From Streptomyces sp. WM6378 (GTDB lineage Bacteria > Actinomycetota > Actinomycetes > Streptomycetales > Streptomycetaceae): 64,000 bases of DNA. Location of the stretch: positions 1 to 64,000 of the forward strand of contig NZ_LGDD01000335.1 of the NCBI RefSeq assembly GCF_001279695.1, given 5' to 3'. This document shows, one piece after another, positions 50,290 through 58,683 of the stretch. Position numbers and translations under genes: made by a program. The notes beneath the pieces are model-generated. The model had not been told where the DNA came from, made no database searches, and saw only the letters and a list, made by a program, of their open reading frames with translations. Each line of letters begins with the position of its first letter. Position 1 is the stretch's first letter.

Positions 50290-51375
50290 ATGAACGCTCC
50301 CCAGACCGACGGCCTCCGCGTGGGACTCGTGGGCTACGGCCTGGCGGGCTCCGTCTTCCACGCCCCGCTGATCGCCGCGACCGGCGGCCTCGTCCTCGAC
50401 ACGGTCGTCACCTCGAACCCCGAGCGCCAGGCGCAGGCCCGCGCCGAGCACGGCGATTCGCTGCGCGTCGCGGCCTCGCCCGAGGAGCTGTACGACGCGG
50501 GCCTCGACCTGATCGTGATCGCCTCGCCGAACAAGACGCATGTGCCGATCGCGACCGACGCGCTCAAGGCGGGCCTGCCGGTCGTCGTGGACAAGCCGCT
50601 GGCCGGCACCGCCGCCGAGGCGCGCGACCTGGCGGCCCTCGCCGAGGAGCGCGGCCTGCTGCTCTCCGTCTTCCAGAACCGCCGCTGGGACAACGACTTC
50701 CTGACTCTCCAGGCGCTGCTCGCGGACGGCGAGCTCGGCGAGGTCCAGCGGTTCGAGTCGCGCTTCGAGCGGTGGCGGCCACAGCCCAAGGGCGGCTGGC
50801 GCGAGTCGGGCGACCCGAGCGAGATCGGCGGGCTCCTTTACGACCTGGGCAGCCATGTCGTCGACCAGGCGCTCGTCCTGTTCGGCCCGGCCCTGCGCGT
50901 CTACGCGGAGGCCGACGTGCGCCGCCCCGGCGCCCAGGCCGACGACGACACCTTCATCGCGATCACGCACGCGAGCGGCGTCCGCTCGCACCTCTACGTC
51001 AGCGCGACGACGGCCCAACTCGGCCCGCGCTTCCGGGTGTTGGGCTCATCAGCAGGGTATGTGAAGTACGGCCTCGACCCCCAGGAGGCGGCCCTGCGCG
51101 AGGGCAAGCGCCCTTCGACGGAGGAGCCCTGGGGCGTGGAGCCGGAGTCGATGTGGGGCCGGGTGGGCTCGGGCGAGTCCCCCCAGACCGGCGGCGGCCG
51201 CCCGCTCCACACGGTCCCGGGCGACTACCCGGCGTACTACGCGGCGATCGCGAAGGCCCTGCGCGAGGGCGGCGAACCCCCGGTCACCGCGCACGAGGCG
51301 GCGGCCGCGCTGGACGTCCTGGAAGCGGCCCGACGCTCGGCCCGCGAAGGCGTGACCGTGGAGCTGGCACTGTGA
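50290..51375 (+). CDS. Gfo/Idh/MocA-family NAD(P)-dependent oxidoreductase
   Basis: A 361-residue dehydrogenase. The Rossmann motif VGLVGYGLAGSVFHAPLIAA is at the N terminus; VVVDKPLAGTAAEARDLAAL has the EKP-type Lys replaced by DKP, as is common, and LYDLGSHVVDQALVLFG carries the catalytic His region. The substrate is probably a sugar or inositol derivative. An ATG at 50290 preceded by AAGGA is preferred over 50278 or the GTG at 50269. It is divergent from the ROK regulator, a likely controller, and overlaps the next gene as GTGA. Confidence 0.92.
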   Translation: MNAPQTDGLRVGLVGYGLAGSVFHAPLIAATGGLVLDTVVTSNPERQAQARAEHGDSLRVAASPEELYDAGLDLIVIASPNKTHVPIATDALKAGLPVVVDKPLAGTAAEARDLAALAEERGLLLSVFQNRRWDNDFLTLQALLADGELGEVQRFESRFERWRPQPKGGWRESGDPSEIGGLLYDLGSHVVDQALVLFGPALRVYAEADVRRPGAQADDDTFIAITHASGVRSHLYVSATTAQLGPRFRVLGSSAGYVKYGLDPQEAALREGKRPSTEEPWGVEPESMWGRVGSGESPQTGGGRPLHTVPGDYPAYYAAIAKALREGGEPPVTAHEAAAALDVLEAARRSAREGVTVELAL

Positions 51376-51884
51376 GGGCCCGGGACACGGCGGCACACCG
51401 GGAGGCGGGGGAGGGTGCCCCGGCGGCGGACAGTGTGGCCGCCCTGGAATCGGAACAACAACGCCTGGTACTGCGGCACTTCACGTACGAGGACGCCTGG
51501 GAGCTGGGCGTGCTGCTGCGCACCCTGGCCGTGGAGCGCGAAGCCCCGATCGCGATCGATGTACGGCACGGGGCACGACAGGTGTTCCGCTGCGCGCTGC
51601 CCGGCTCCAGCGCCGACAACGACGCCTGGATCGACCGCAAGCGCCGGGTCGCCGAACGCTATGCGGCCCCGTCGTTCCTGGTCGGCGCCCGCTTCCGCGC
51701 GAAGGGCACGACGTTCGAGGAGTCATCTCGCCTGGATGCCAACTCCTTTGCCGCGCACGGGGGTTCGTACCCGGTGACGGTGGAGGGCGTCGGAGTCGTG
51801 GGCACGGTCACGGTGTCGGGGCTGCCCCAGGCGGAGGATCACGCGCTGGTGGTGGAGGCGCTGGGAAGGCTCAAGCAGGGCTGA
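51372..51884 (+). CDS. UPF0303/HbpS-like haem-degrading domain protein
   Basis: A 170-residue protein of the UPF0303 group, related to GlcG/HbpS. Landmarks: EQQRLVLRHFTYEDAWELGV, IAIDVRHGARQVFRCALPGS, NDAWIDRKRRVAERYAAPSF and VVGTVTVSGLPQAEDHALVV. Its GTG overlaps the oxidoreductase stop by 4 nt, so translation is coupled. The name in databases implies haem binding, but here a role with the dehydrogenase in sugar metabolism seems equally possible. Confidence 0.88.
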   Translation: MRARDTAAHREAGEGAPAADSVAALESEQQRLVLRHFTYEDAWELGVLLRTLAVEREAPIAIDVRHGARQVFRCALPGSSADNDAWIDRKRRVAERYAAPSFLVGARFRAKGTTFEESSRLDANSFAAHGGSYPVTVEGVGVVGTVTVSGLPQAEDHALVVEALGRLKQG

Positions 51885-51916
51885 GGCCGGTGCGGGGCCG
51901 CGGGGCCGCACCGGCC
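51885..51916. terminator. Hairpin between UPF0303 and Uma2 genes
   Basis: A perfect 11-bp stem, GGCCGGTGCGG and CCGCACCGGCC, with a 10-nt GC-rich loop directly after the stop codon at 51884 and before the convergent gene ending at 51927. Confidence 0.82.
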
Positions 51917-51926
51917 TACTGAGCCG

Positions 51927-52484
51927 TCAGGCGAGCTCGGAGGTGTCGAGGTCGAAGCCGGACGGCTCGGGCAGGGCGAGCTTCGTACCGAAGGCGGCCT
52001 TGGCCACGTGCAGGTAGCGGCCGCCCTCGGGCTCCCAGTGCACGGCAGCCTCGCCCCGGTGGCGGTCGACGAGCAGATAGACCGGCAGCCCGGCCTGGGC
52101 ATACGCGTCGCGCTTGTCGACCCGGTCGACTTCGGCGTCCTGCTCGCGCCCGGATGTCACCTCCAGAACGAGGAGGACGCCCGAGGGATCTGCCCAGGAG
52201 GGCTGCCCCTTGAAATACCCGTCACGCGCAACCGCGCCGTCGGCCCTGATGCGCCCCGCCCGGTAGGCGGGAACGGCCAAGCCCCGCTCCTCGTACAGCC
52301 AGAGGCCGGGGCGCTCGGCAATGATCTGGCGCGCGATGACCCGCGCAGCCTCCGAGTGGTCGCCATCCGGAGCCGGAGTTACCAACAGCCTCCCGTTGAT
52401 CAGCTCAACGTGGTAGCCCTCCGGCGCCGCGGCATCGAACGCTTCGAACTCCTCAAGCGTCATTTCGGACTGCGCAACGGTCAT
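51927..52484 (-). CDS. Uma2-family PD-(D/E)XK nuclease-like protein
   Basis: A 185-residue protein of the DUF820/Uma2 family, abundant in Streptomyces and cyanobacteria. TLEEFEAFDAAAPEGYHVEL, NGRLLVTPAPDGDHSEAARV, RADGAVARD and VLLVLEVTSGREQDAEVDRV give the Asp and Glu of the nuclease core, and KRDAYAQAGLPVYLLVDRHR is the usual ending motif with Lys. Actual DNA cleavage has not been shown for most members. The ATG at 52484 follows AAGGAGGGCACG. It stands alone. Confidence 0.9.
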   Translation of the reverse strand: MTVAQSEMTLEEFEAFDAAAPEGYHVELINGRLLVTPAPDGDHSEAARVIARQIIAERPGLWLYEERGLAVPAYRAGRIRADGAVARDGYFKGQPSWADPSGVLLVLEVTSGREQDAEVDRVDKRDAYAQAGLPVYLLVDRHRGEAAVHWEPEGGRYLHVAKAAFGTKLALPEPSGFDLDTSELA

Positions 52485-52508
52485 CGTGCCCTCCTTAAGG
52501 GTTCCAGC

Positions 52509-53366
52509 CTAAGCGCCCTTCAGGGCCTGGCGCTGGCGTCCCAACCCCTCGACCTCCAGTTCTACAACATCCCCTGCCCGCAGATACGGCTTCGGCTCGG
52601 GCTGCCCCATGGCCACCCCCGCAGGGGTCCCCGTGTTGATGACGTCCCCCGGGTACAGCGTCATGAACTGGCTGACGTAGCGGACGACCTCCGCGACGGG
52701 GAAGATCTGCTGCGCCGTGGACCCGTCCTGCTTGAGCTCCCCGTTGACCCAGAGCCTGAGCGAGAGGGCCTGCGGGTCCGGGACCTCGTCCCGGGTGACC
52801 AGCCACGGCCCGAGCGGGTTGAACGTCTCGCAGTTCTTGCCCTTGTCCCACGTGCCGCCGCGCTCGATCTGGAACTCCCGCTCGGACACGTCGTGCGAGA
52901 CCGCGTACCCGGCGACGTACGCCAGCGGGTCCTCGTCGTCGCCGATGTACCGCGCGGTGCGCCCGATGACGATGGCGAGCTCGACCTCCCAGTCGGTCTT
53001 GACCGACTTGCGCGGTACGAGCACCGTGTCGTTCGGGCCGACCACCGTGTCCGCCGCCTTGAAGAAGATGACCGGCTCGGCCGGAATCGCGGCCCCGGTC
53101 TCCTCGGCGTGGTCGTGGTAGTTCAGCCCGATGCACACGACCTTGCCGATCCGCGCGACCGGCGGCCCGATGCGCGCCCCGGCGTCCTCGAACGCGGGCA
53201 GCACACCGGTGTCGGCGGCGGCCCGTATCCGGTCCAGGGCGAACTCGTCGGCGAGCAGCTCGCCGTCGATGTCCGACACCAGGCCGGACAGGTCCCGCAG
53301 GGTCCCGTCGGCGTCGAGCAGCGCCGGACGCTCTTCGCCGGCGTTGCCTGCACGCAGCAGCTTCAT
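52509..53366 (-). CDS. Fumarylacetoacetate hydrolase (FAH) family protein
   Basis: A 285-residue enzyme of the FAH superfamily. The C-terminal domain carries KVVCIGLNYHDHAEETG, then VIFFKAADTVVGPNDTV, the metal-binding acidic segment WEVELAIVIGRTAR, and DVINTGTPAGVAMG. Activities in the family include acylpyruvate hydrolysis, oxaloacetate decarboxylation and 5-oxopent-3-ene tricarboxylate decarboxylation; which applies is not readable. The ATG at 53366 is preceded by AAGGGAGACTGACC. No pathway partner is nearby. Confidence 0.93.
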   Translation of the reverse strand: MKLLRAGNAGEERPALLDADGTLRDLSGLVSDIDGELLADEFALDRIRAAADTGVLPAFEDAGARIGPPVARIGKVVCIGLNYHDHAEETGAAIPAEPVIFFKAADTVVGPNDTVLVPRKSVKTDWEVELAIVIGRTARYIGDDEDPLAYVAGYAVSHDVSEREFQIERGGTWDKGKNCETFNPLGPWLVTRDEVPDPQALSLRLWVNGELKQDGSTAQQIFPVAEVVRYVSQFMTLYPGDVINTGTPAGVAMGQPEPKPYLRAGDVVELEVEGLGRQRQALKGA

Positions 53367-53524
53367 GGTCAGTCTCCCTTGGTCGAGCCGGGCCCGGCCG
53401 ATGGGTAGCGGCCATCGGAGGATCGTCCGATCCTCCAAGGAAGGCGTCCACTCCGCAAGACCCCGTTCACAAACTGGACCGTAACCAGCGTCCGGGGTGC
53501 TAAGCGCTCCTGCCTGCGGAGCCC

Positions 53525-54298
53525 TCAGGCGGCGGTCGCCAGCGCGGCCGGCGCGGGCAGCATGTCCTTGTAGAGGAAGGCCCGCTCGACGGCGGTCCAG
53601 GTGGTGCTGGTCACGACGTACAGCGCGGCCGCGAGCGGCACCACCCCGACCGTGAACAGCGTCGCGAACGACAGCAGCGGCATGAACTTGGTCATCGCCG
53701 CCATCCCGGGCACCGCCTCCTGCCCGCCCGGCGCGACGACGGGCACCGGCGCGGCCGCCATCTGCCGCTTCATCCGCCGGTAGTTGAAGGTGGCCACGGC
53801 CGCGACGATCGCGAACAGTACGAGGTAGACCAGGCCCCGCGTCCCGAAGATCCCGCCGTCGGCGAGCGCCTGCGTCCAGTTCCCGCCGAGCGGCGCGGCG
53901 AAGAGCGTGTGGTCGAGCAGGGCGTTCGCCTTTCCGCCGATCTGCTTGCTGGAGAACAGGTGGTAGAGCAGGAAGAACGCGGGCATCTGGAGCAGGCTGG
54001 GCAGGCAGCCCGACAGCGGCGACACCTTCTCGGCGGCATGCAGCTCCATGACCGCTTTCTGGAGCGCCTTGCTGTCCTTGCCGTGCTTCTCGCGCAGCGC
54101 CGCCATCTGCGGCCGCAACTTGGCCTGCGCCTTCTGACCACGCGCCGCCTGCCGCGACAGTGGGTGCACGGCGAGACGTACGAGAGCGGTGAAAAGCACG
54201 ATCGCGGCAGCCGTCGAAGCACCGTGGAAGAGCGGTTCGAGCAGGCTCGCGAGGTGCTCGGCGAGGCTCGCGAAAGCGCTGAAAAGGGACGTGAGCAT
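53525..54298 (-). CDS. YidC/Oxa1-family membrane protein insertase (second paralogue type)
   Basis: A 257-residue insertase. The conserved hydrophilic groove Arg is in VRLAVHPLSRQAARGQKAQA, a cytoplasmic coiled hairpin follows (LREKHGKDSKALQKAVMELH), then GCLPSLLQMPAFFLLYHLFS and three more TM helices. It lacks the long C-terminal tail and the dnaA/rnpA neighbourhood of the main YidC, so it is an accessory copy. The DUF6412 gene upstream on the same strand is its usual partner in Streptomyces. Confidence 0.92.
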   Translation of the reverse strand: MLTSLFSAFASLAEHLASLLEPLFHGASTAAAIVLFTALVRLAVHPLSRQAARGQKAQAKLRPQMAALREKHGKDSKALQKAVMELHAAEKVSPLSGCLPSLLQMPAFFLLYHLFSSKQIGGKANALLDHTLFAAPLGGNWTQALADGGIFGTRGLVYLVLFAIVAAVATFNYRRMKRQMAAAPVPVVAPGGQEAVPGMAAMTKFMPLLSFATLFTVGVVPLAAALYVVTSTTWTAVERAFLYKDMLPAPAALATAA

Positions 54299-54404
54299 GG
54301 GGAGGCCCTCCGGGGCGTCTCGTCAGGAATGACATGTGAGCGCACGTGAGTGACGTGCATGTCGGCGTGACGAGCCGGGAGGGGCAGAGCGTTACGAGGT
54401 GCCC

Positions 54405-54728
54405 CTACGCGGCCGTCGGGACGAGAGCCCCGGGCGCTCGGGGCCGGGGCCGCCCGGAGGCGTCGGGGTCGCGCTGCGGCAGGAAGGCGGTACGCCGTTC
54501 CCGGTCGCGGATCGCGGTACGCACCTTGGTGCGGGCCACCTGCGGCACCGCGCGCGAGGCGAGCGTCGCGCACACGGCGAGCGCGGAGCCCGCGGCGGCG
54601 GTCGCGGCGAGCGCGACGGCGGCCGAGATCATGCCGCCCTCGACCAGGACGGCCTGGGCGAGCAGGAAGAGGAAGAGACCGAGCACCGGTCGGGCAACCC
54701 GTACGGAACGCGCGATGACGCCGTCCAT
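54405..54728 (-). CDS. DUF6412-type small membrane protein
   Basis: A 107-residue protein with two TM helices (PVLGLFLFLLAQAVLVEGG and ISAAVALAATAAAGSALAVC) and a basic cytoplasmic tail. It is the short protein regularly annotated DUF6412 upstream of the accessory yidC in Streptomyces; here 106 bp separates them. Function unknown, perhaps a partner of the insertase. Confidence 0.75.
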   Translation of the reverse strand: MDGVIARSVRVARPVLGLFLFLLAQAVLVEGGMISAAVALAATAAAGSALAVCATLASRAVPQVARTKVRTAIRDRERRTAFLPQRDPDASGRPRPRAPGALVPTAA

Positions 54729-54754
54729 GCCGCCCTCCCTCCCTCACTCGCTCA

Positions 54755-54840
54755 ACTCAGTCGCAGTCACTCATGTGCAACCACTCACGTGCGGTCACTC
54801 ATGCGCGGTCACTCATACGGAGTCGCTCATGCGCTGCGGA
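54755..54840. repeat. Degenerate tandem repeat of GTCACTCATGCGC units
   Basis: Five to six 13-15-bp units of the form (G/C)TCACTCA(T/C)(G/A)(T/C)GC lie before the DUF6412 start on the minus strand. Related CGCACGTGAGTGACGTGC words occur at 54336-54360 on the other side of that gene. The array forms most of the spacer to the HxlR gene. Confidence 0.7.
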
Positions 54841-54899
54841 TTTCCCTCCAGCCGTTATACACGACGCTTCGGCAGGGGTCTCCACCAGAGCGGATCAGG

Positions 54900-55433
54900 T
54901 CACAGCGGCTGAATTTCGAGGGGCTGCAACAGTCGCCGGGGCGCCCGCAGCGCGCGGCTCACCGGGTCCTCGGCCGGGCCGAGCCCCGCGCCGGGCCGCA
55001 TCTCGACGTCCTCGGGGTCGACCGCCCGCCCGCATGCCCGGCACTCCCCGTACGACCCGAGCTCGGTCCCGCACTCGGCGTGGTGGAAGGTCCGCATCGG
55101 CCGCGCGTCCGGATTGAAGGCCCGCCCCCAGAGCCCGAGCGCCCGCAGCGCCGGCCACAGCGCGCGCCCCAGTTCCGTAGGCACGTACTCGTCACGCGGC
55201 GGCGACTCCTGATAGCGGCGCTTCTCCAGGACCCCGGCCTCGGTGAGCGACTGGAGGCGGGCGGCCAACACGGCCCGAGGGATCTTGAGGTGGACCAGGA
55301 AGTCGTTGTAGCGGCGCACTCCGTAGAGCGCGTCCCGCACGACGAGCAGCGTCCAGCGCTCGCCGACGATCTCCAGCGCGCGGGCGATGGAGCACTCCTG
55401 CGCGGCGTAGTCGTAGTCCTTGCCGAGAGCCAT
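54900..55433 (-). CDS. HxlR-family transcriptional regulator
   Basis: A 177-residue winged-helix regulator. CSIARALEIVGERWTLLVVR is the family start, with LVHLKIPRAVLAARLQSLTE as the recognition region and RDEYVPTELGRALWPALRAL as the wing and dimer helix. The C terminus adds two Cys pairs (HHAECGTELG, GECRACGRAV) that could hold a zinc or act as a redox sensor. It is divergent from the MFS exporter, with a 61-bp inverted repeat system between them, so it probably represses that exporter and itself. Confidence 0.92.
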   Translation of the reverse strand: MALGKDYDYAAQECSIARALEIVGERWTLLVVRDALYGVRRYNDFLVHLKIPRAVLAARLQSLTEAGVLEKRRYQESPPRDEYVPTELGRALWPALRALGLWGRAFNPDARPMRTFHHAECGTELGSYGECRACGRAVDPEDVEMRPGAGLGPAEDPVSRALRAPRRLLQPLEIQPL

Positions 55434-55454
55434 GCGTCCGAGTCTACCCGGGTG

Positions 55455-55515
55455 GGTTCACTGAACGAACCTTCAGTGCTAGGGTCGGAGAAAATGAAGG
55501 TTCATTCACTGAACC
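55455..55515. promoter_or_regulatory. Two 21-bp inverted arms between HxlR and MFS genes
   Basis: The arm at 55455-55475 (begins GGTTCACTGAAC) and the arm at 55495-55515 (ends TTCACTGAACC) are inverted copies matching at 19 of 21 positions, 19 bp apart. Each arm itself contains TTCACTGAA or TTCA/TGAA half-sites. The space between them contains a likely -10 (TAGGGT). A strong candidate HxlR operator controlling both directions. Confidence 0.8.
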
Positions 55516-55592
55516 AGCATGTGATCGGGCCGCAGACCTGACGCCCAATGCCCACCCCCATGCCCCGTGCCCCGTGCCCCGTGAGGGAACCC

Positions 55593-56969
55593 ATGACGCA
55601 GGCAGTACGCACCACCACCACGACGCAGCCGCCCGCCCAGGCCCCCGGGACCGGCGGCCGGCCCGGCGCCACGCTCGCCGTGACCAGCGCCGCCACCGCC
55701 GTCGCGCTGATGAACTACACCGCCCCGATGCTGACGCTGCCCGGCATGACCGCGTCCTTCCACACCGCGCTTTCCGCCCAGGCCTGGCTCCTCAACGGCG
55801 CCCCGCTCGGTCTCGCCGCGCTGCTCCTGATCGCGGGCAGCCTCGCCGACGACCACGGCCGCCGCCGCGTCTTCCTCGCCGGCACCCTCGCCCTCGGCCT
55901 CACCATGGCGCTCGGCGCCCTCGCCCCGACCACTCTGACCTTCACCCTCGCCCGCGTCGCCCAGGGCATGGCGTCCGCGGCCATCCTCGCGAGCAGCCTC
56001 GGCCTCCTGGTCGCGGCCTTCCCCGCAGGCGCCGCCCGCATCCGCGCCACCGGTGTGTGGGGCGCGTTCGTCAGCGGCGGCATAGCCCTCGGCCCGCTCC
56101 TCGCGGGCAGCCTGGCCACCCTCAACTGGCGGCTGGTGTACGGGATTCTGGCCGTCCCGGCGCTGGTCACGGCCGGGTTCGCGGTGCGCGCGCTGACCGA
56201 GTCGCGGGCCCCGCGCGGCGGCCGCCCTGACGTCCCGGCCGCGGTCACGCTGGGCCTCGCGTTCACCTCCCTGATCGGCGCGCTGACCCTGGGCCGCGAC
56301 GGCTGGCTGCGCCCGGCAGTGCTCGCCCTGGTAGTGGCGGCCGCCGTCCTGACGACCGCCTTCGTGTACGTCGAGCGCCGGGCCGCCGCCCCCATGATCG
56401 ACCTTGCGCTCTTCCGCCGCGCCGAGTTCCTGGCGTCCTCGGCGGGCGCCCTGTTCACCGGCCTCTCCGTGATCGGCTTCTTCAGCTATCTGCCCGCCCT
56501 GCTCAGCCAGTCGCTCGGCACCTCGCCGATGAACGCGGCCTGGCTGTTCGTCCTGTGGTCCGGCACCGCGTTCGTGGTGGCGCTCCAGGCCAGGCGCCTG
56601 GCGGGCCGCATCGCCGCCCGCCACCAGCTGGCCATCGGCTTTGTCCTGCACGCGGCCGGAGTCCTCGCGATGCTCGGCGCCCTCGCCTCCGGCCCGCTGC
56701 TCCGCCTGCTCCCCGGCCTCCTGGTCGCGGGCATCGGCAGCGGCCTCCTGAACGCCGCGCTCCCCCGCCTCGCCGTCGAATCGGTCCCGGCCGAGCGCGC
56801 GGCGATGGGCTCGGGCGCCAACAACACGGCCCGCTACATCGGTTCGTCGGCGGGCGTCGCCCTCACGATCGCGGTGGCTCCTGCGGGCCCGAACACGGTG
56901 ATCACGGTGTCGGCGGCCCTGGCGCTGGCGGCCGCGGCCCTGACGACGGCCCTGCGCTCACGCCGCTGA
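55593..56969 (+). CDS. MFS transporter (HxlR-controlled exporter)
   Basis: A 458-residue transporter with 12-14 TM helices. The A motif is AGSLADDHGRRRVFL after TM2; RIRATGVWGAFVSGGIALGP is motif C. The ATG at 55593 follows GTGAGGGAACCC and is preferred over an earlier in-frame codon at 55548. The tail TALRSRR is short. Probably a drug or metabolite exporter induced when the HxlR protein releases the operator. Confidence 0.9.
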   Translation: MTQAVRTTTTTQPPAQAPGTGGRPGATLAVTSAATAVALMNYTAPMLTLPGMTASFHTALSAQAWLLNGAPLGLAALLLIAGSLADDHGRRRVFLAGTLALGLTMALGALAPTTLTFTLARVAQGMASAAILASSLGLLVAAFPAGAARIRATGVWGAFVSGGIALGPLLAGSLATLNWRLVYGILAVPALVTAGFAVRALTESRAPRGGRPDVPAAVTLGLAFTSLIGALTLGRDGWLRPAVLALVVAAAVLTTAFVYVERRAAAPMIDLALFRRAEFLASSAGALFTGLSVIGFFSYLPALLSQSLGTSPMNAAWLFVLWSGTAFVVALQARRLAGRIAARHQLAIGFVLHAAGVLAMLGALASGPLLRLLPGLLVAGIGSGLLNAALPRLAVESVPAERAAMGSGANNTARYIGSSAGVALTIAVAPAGPNTVITVSAALALAAAALTTALRSRR

Positions 56970-56975
56970 GGTCGC

Positions 56976-58472
56976 TCATGCTCGCAGGGAGGCGGGCTCC
57001 TCGTCGTAGATGGGATCGCGGGCCAGCACGTCGCCCTCGACCGGCGCCTCCTTGGGCCCGAGGTACGAAAGGGCAAGCGCCACAAGGAGGTTGAGGCCGA
57101 GCGCGATGATCCCGGCATTGACTCCCCACACCGGATCGTGATCGGTGAACACGAACCCGCACACCACCCCGACCCCGACGGCAAGCCCCGCGAGCCCGCC
57201 CACCAGAGTCAACTTCCGCCACACAAGCCCCAGAAGCAGCATCGGCAGGAGCTGTGCCATCCCCTCGTACGAGATGAGCGAGAGCCGTACGAGGGTGTTG
57301 GGCACGGTGTACGTCATGAGCAGGGCGAGCGCCCCCGCGACGACCACCACGACCTGCGAGGCGCCCTTCTGCCGCTCCCGAAGCCGGGGCACGAGCGAGA
57401 GCACACTGCGCCCCCACATCGTGCCGATGACCAGCATGAACACCGCCATCGGCACGATCGAGGACAGCGCCGCGGCCACCCCGACGAGCCCGACGGTCCA
57501 GGCGGGCAGCGAGTCGACGACGAGCTTGAAGAGCGCGAGGTTGGAATCGGCCCCGGCAAGGCCCGGCACGACGAAGATCGCCGCCATCCCGAGCAGCATC
57601 GGCACGAAGAGCAGCACGTTGTAGGCGGGCAGCAGCATGGCGTTGCGCCGCAGGGCATCGGCGCTGCGGGCCCCGAGGTACCCGGCGACGGTCGTCGGAA
57701 AAATAACAACAGTCAGGGAGTTGAGAACAGAGGTGGTGGCGAACCACGCCTCCCCGAACGCCCCGCCGTGTCCCGGCAACGTGAGCCAGTCGCTCTTCTC
57801 GCTCACAACCCGGTCCAGGAAGTCCCCGTACCCGCCGAAGTAGTGCAGCGGCACATAGATCGCGAGGAAGGCCAGGGTGGCGATGACGAGTACGTCCTTG
57901 AGCACGGACACCCAGGCGCTGCCGCGCAGCCCGCTGACGACCACGAACCCGGTGGTGACCGCGAAGGCGATGAAATAAGCCCAGTTGAGCGAGACGGCAC
58001 CGTACGAGATGGTCGAGACGACCACGCCCATGCCGGTGATCTGCAGCTGGATGTACGGCAGCAGGAAGACGGTCGCGAGCAGCGCGACGAGCGCTCCGAC
58101 CCAGGGCCGCCCGTACCGGTGGGCCACCATGTCGGTGATCCCCACAAGCCCGTGCTTTCTTGCGTAGCACCACAACATGGGCCCGACGACATACCCCACG
58201 GCATAGCCGCACGACATGTAGGCGACCACATACAGCACCGGGGCGCCGTAGTTGTATCCCCAGCCCGCGGCACCCAGATAGCTGAAACTGGTGTAGCTCT
58301 CGCCCGCCATGAGCACCCAGATGAACACGGTGCCCAGGCTCCGCCCGCCGACGGACCACTCGGCGAGCCCGCCCCCGCCGCCCCCGCGGCCACGTACGGC
58401 GAAGAGCCCGAGGGCGACGGTGCCCACCATGAAAACCCCGAAGATGGTGGTGGCAACAGCGGCACTACTCAT
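56976..58472 (-). CDS. Sodium:solute symporter family protein
   Basis: A 498-residue transporter of the SSS family with about 13 TM helices. Landmarks are AEWSVGGRSLGTVFIWVLMA, ESYTSFSYLGAAGWGY and ALSSIVPMAVFMLVIGTMWG (sodium site region). The substrate may be a carboxylate, as for actinobacterial members with a DUF3311 partner. The ATG at 58472 overlaps the DUF3311 gene by 8 nt. It is convergent with the MFS gene with 6 bp between stops. Confidence 0.93.
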   Translation of the reverse strand: MSSAAVATTIFGVFMVGTVALGLFAVRGRGGGGGGLAEWSVGGRSLGTVFIWVLMAGESYTSFSYLGAAGWGYNYGAPVLYVVAYMSCGYAVGYVVGPMLWCYARKHGLVGITDMVAHRYGRPWVGALVALLATVFLLPYIQLQITGMGVVVSTISYGAVSLNWAYFIAFAVTTGFVVVSGLRGSAWVSVLKDVLVIATLAFLAIYVPLHYFGGYGDFLDRVVSEKSDWLTLPGHGGAFGEAWFATTSVLNSLTVVIFPTTVAGYLGARSADALRRNAMLLPAYNVLLFVPMLLGMAAIFVVPGLAGADSNLALFKLVVDSLPAWTVGLVGVAAALSSIVPMAVFMLVIGTMWGRSVLSLVPRLRERQKGASQVVVVVAGALALLMTYTVPNTLVRLSLISYEGMAQLLPMLLLGLVWRKLTLVGGLAGLAVGVGVVCGFVFTDHDPVWGVNAGIIALGLNLLVALALSYLGPKEAPVEGDVLARDPIYDEEPASLRA

Positions 58473-58674
58473 CTCGCGCCCCCCTCATGCTCTTGTCGCC
58501 CCGCCAGGTGAACCAGATGGCGAGTGGGGTGACCAGCGTCGCGATCAGCAGCCAGAAGAAGAGGAAGGGCAGCCCGAAGACCACGGGCCGCACCTTGTTC
58601 ACGAAGGACAGCGCCCCCAGATACAGCAGGTAGGGCACCCCCAGCCAGAGCACATGAGATCGACGACGACGCAT
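58465..58674 (-). CDS. DUF3311 small membrane protein, symporter partner
   Basis: A 69-residue protein with two TM helices (WLGVPYLLYLGALSFV and PFLFFWLLIATLVTPLAIWF). DUF3311 proteins are almost always encoded just upstream of an SSS symporter, as here with an 8-nt overlap, and are presumed accessory subunits. The basic start MRRRRSHV fixes topology. Confidence 0.88.
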   Translation of the reverse strand: MRRRRSHVLWLGVPYLLYLGALSFVNKVRPVVFGLPFLFFWLLIATLVTPLAIWFTWRGDKSMRGARDE

Positions 58675-58683
58675 GTCCGAACG

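Noticed and set aside
49095..51884. A continuous 929-codon open frame on the plus strand
   Set aside because: It runs antisense through the ROK gene and out of frame through the oxidoreductase. Only its last 171 codons (from 51372) have a recognisable domain; the rest is open because of GC-rich third positions.
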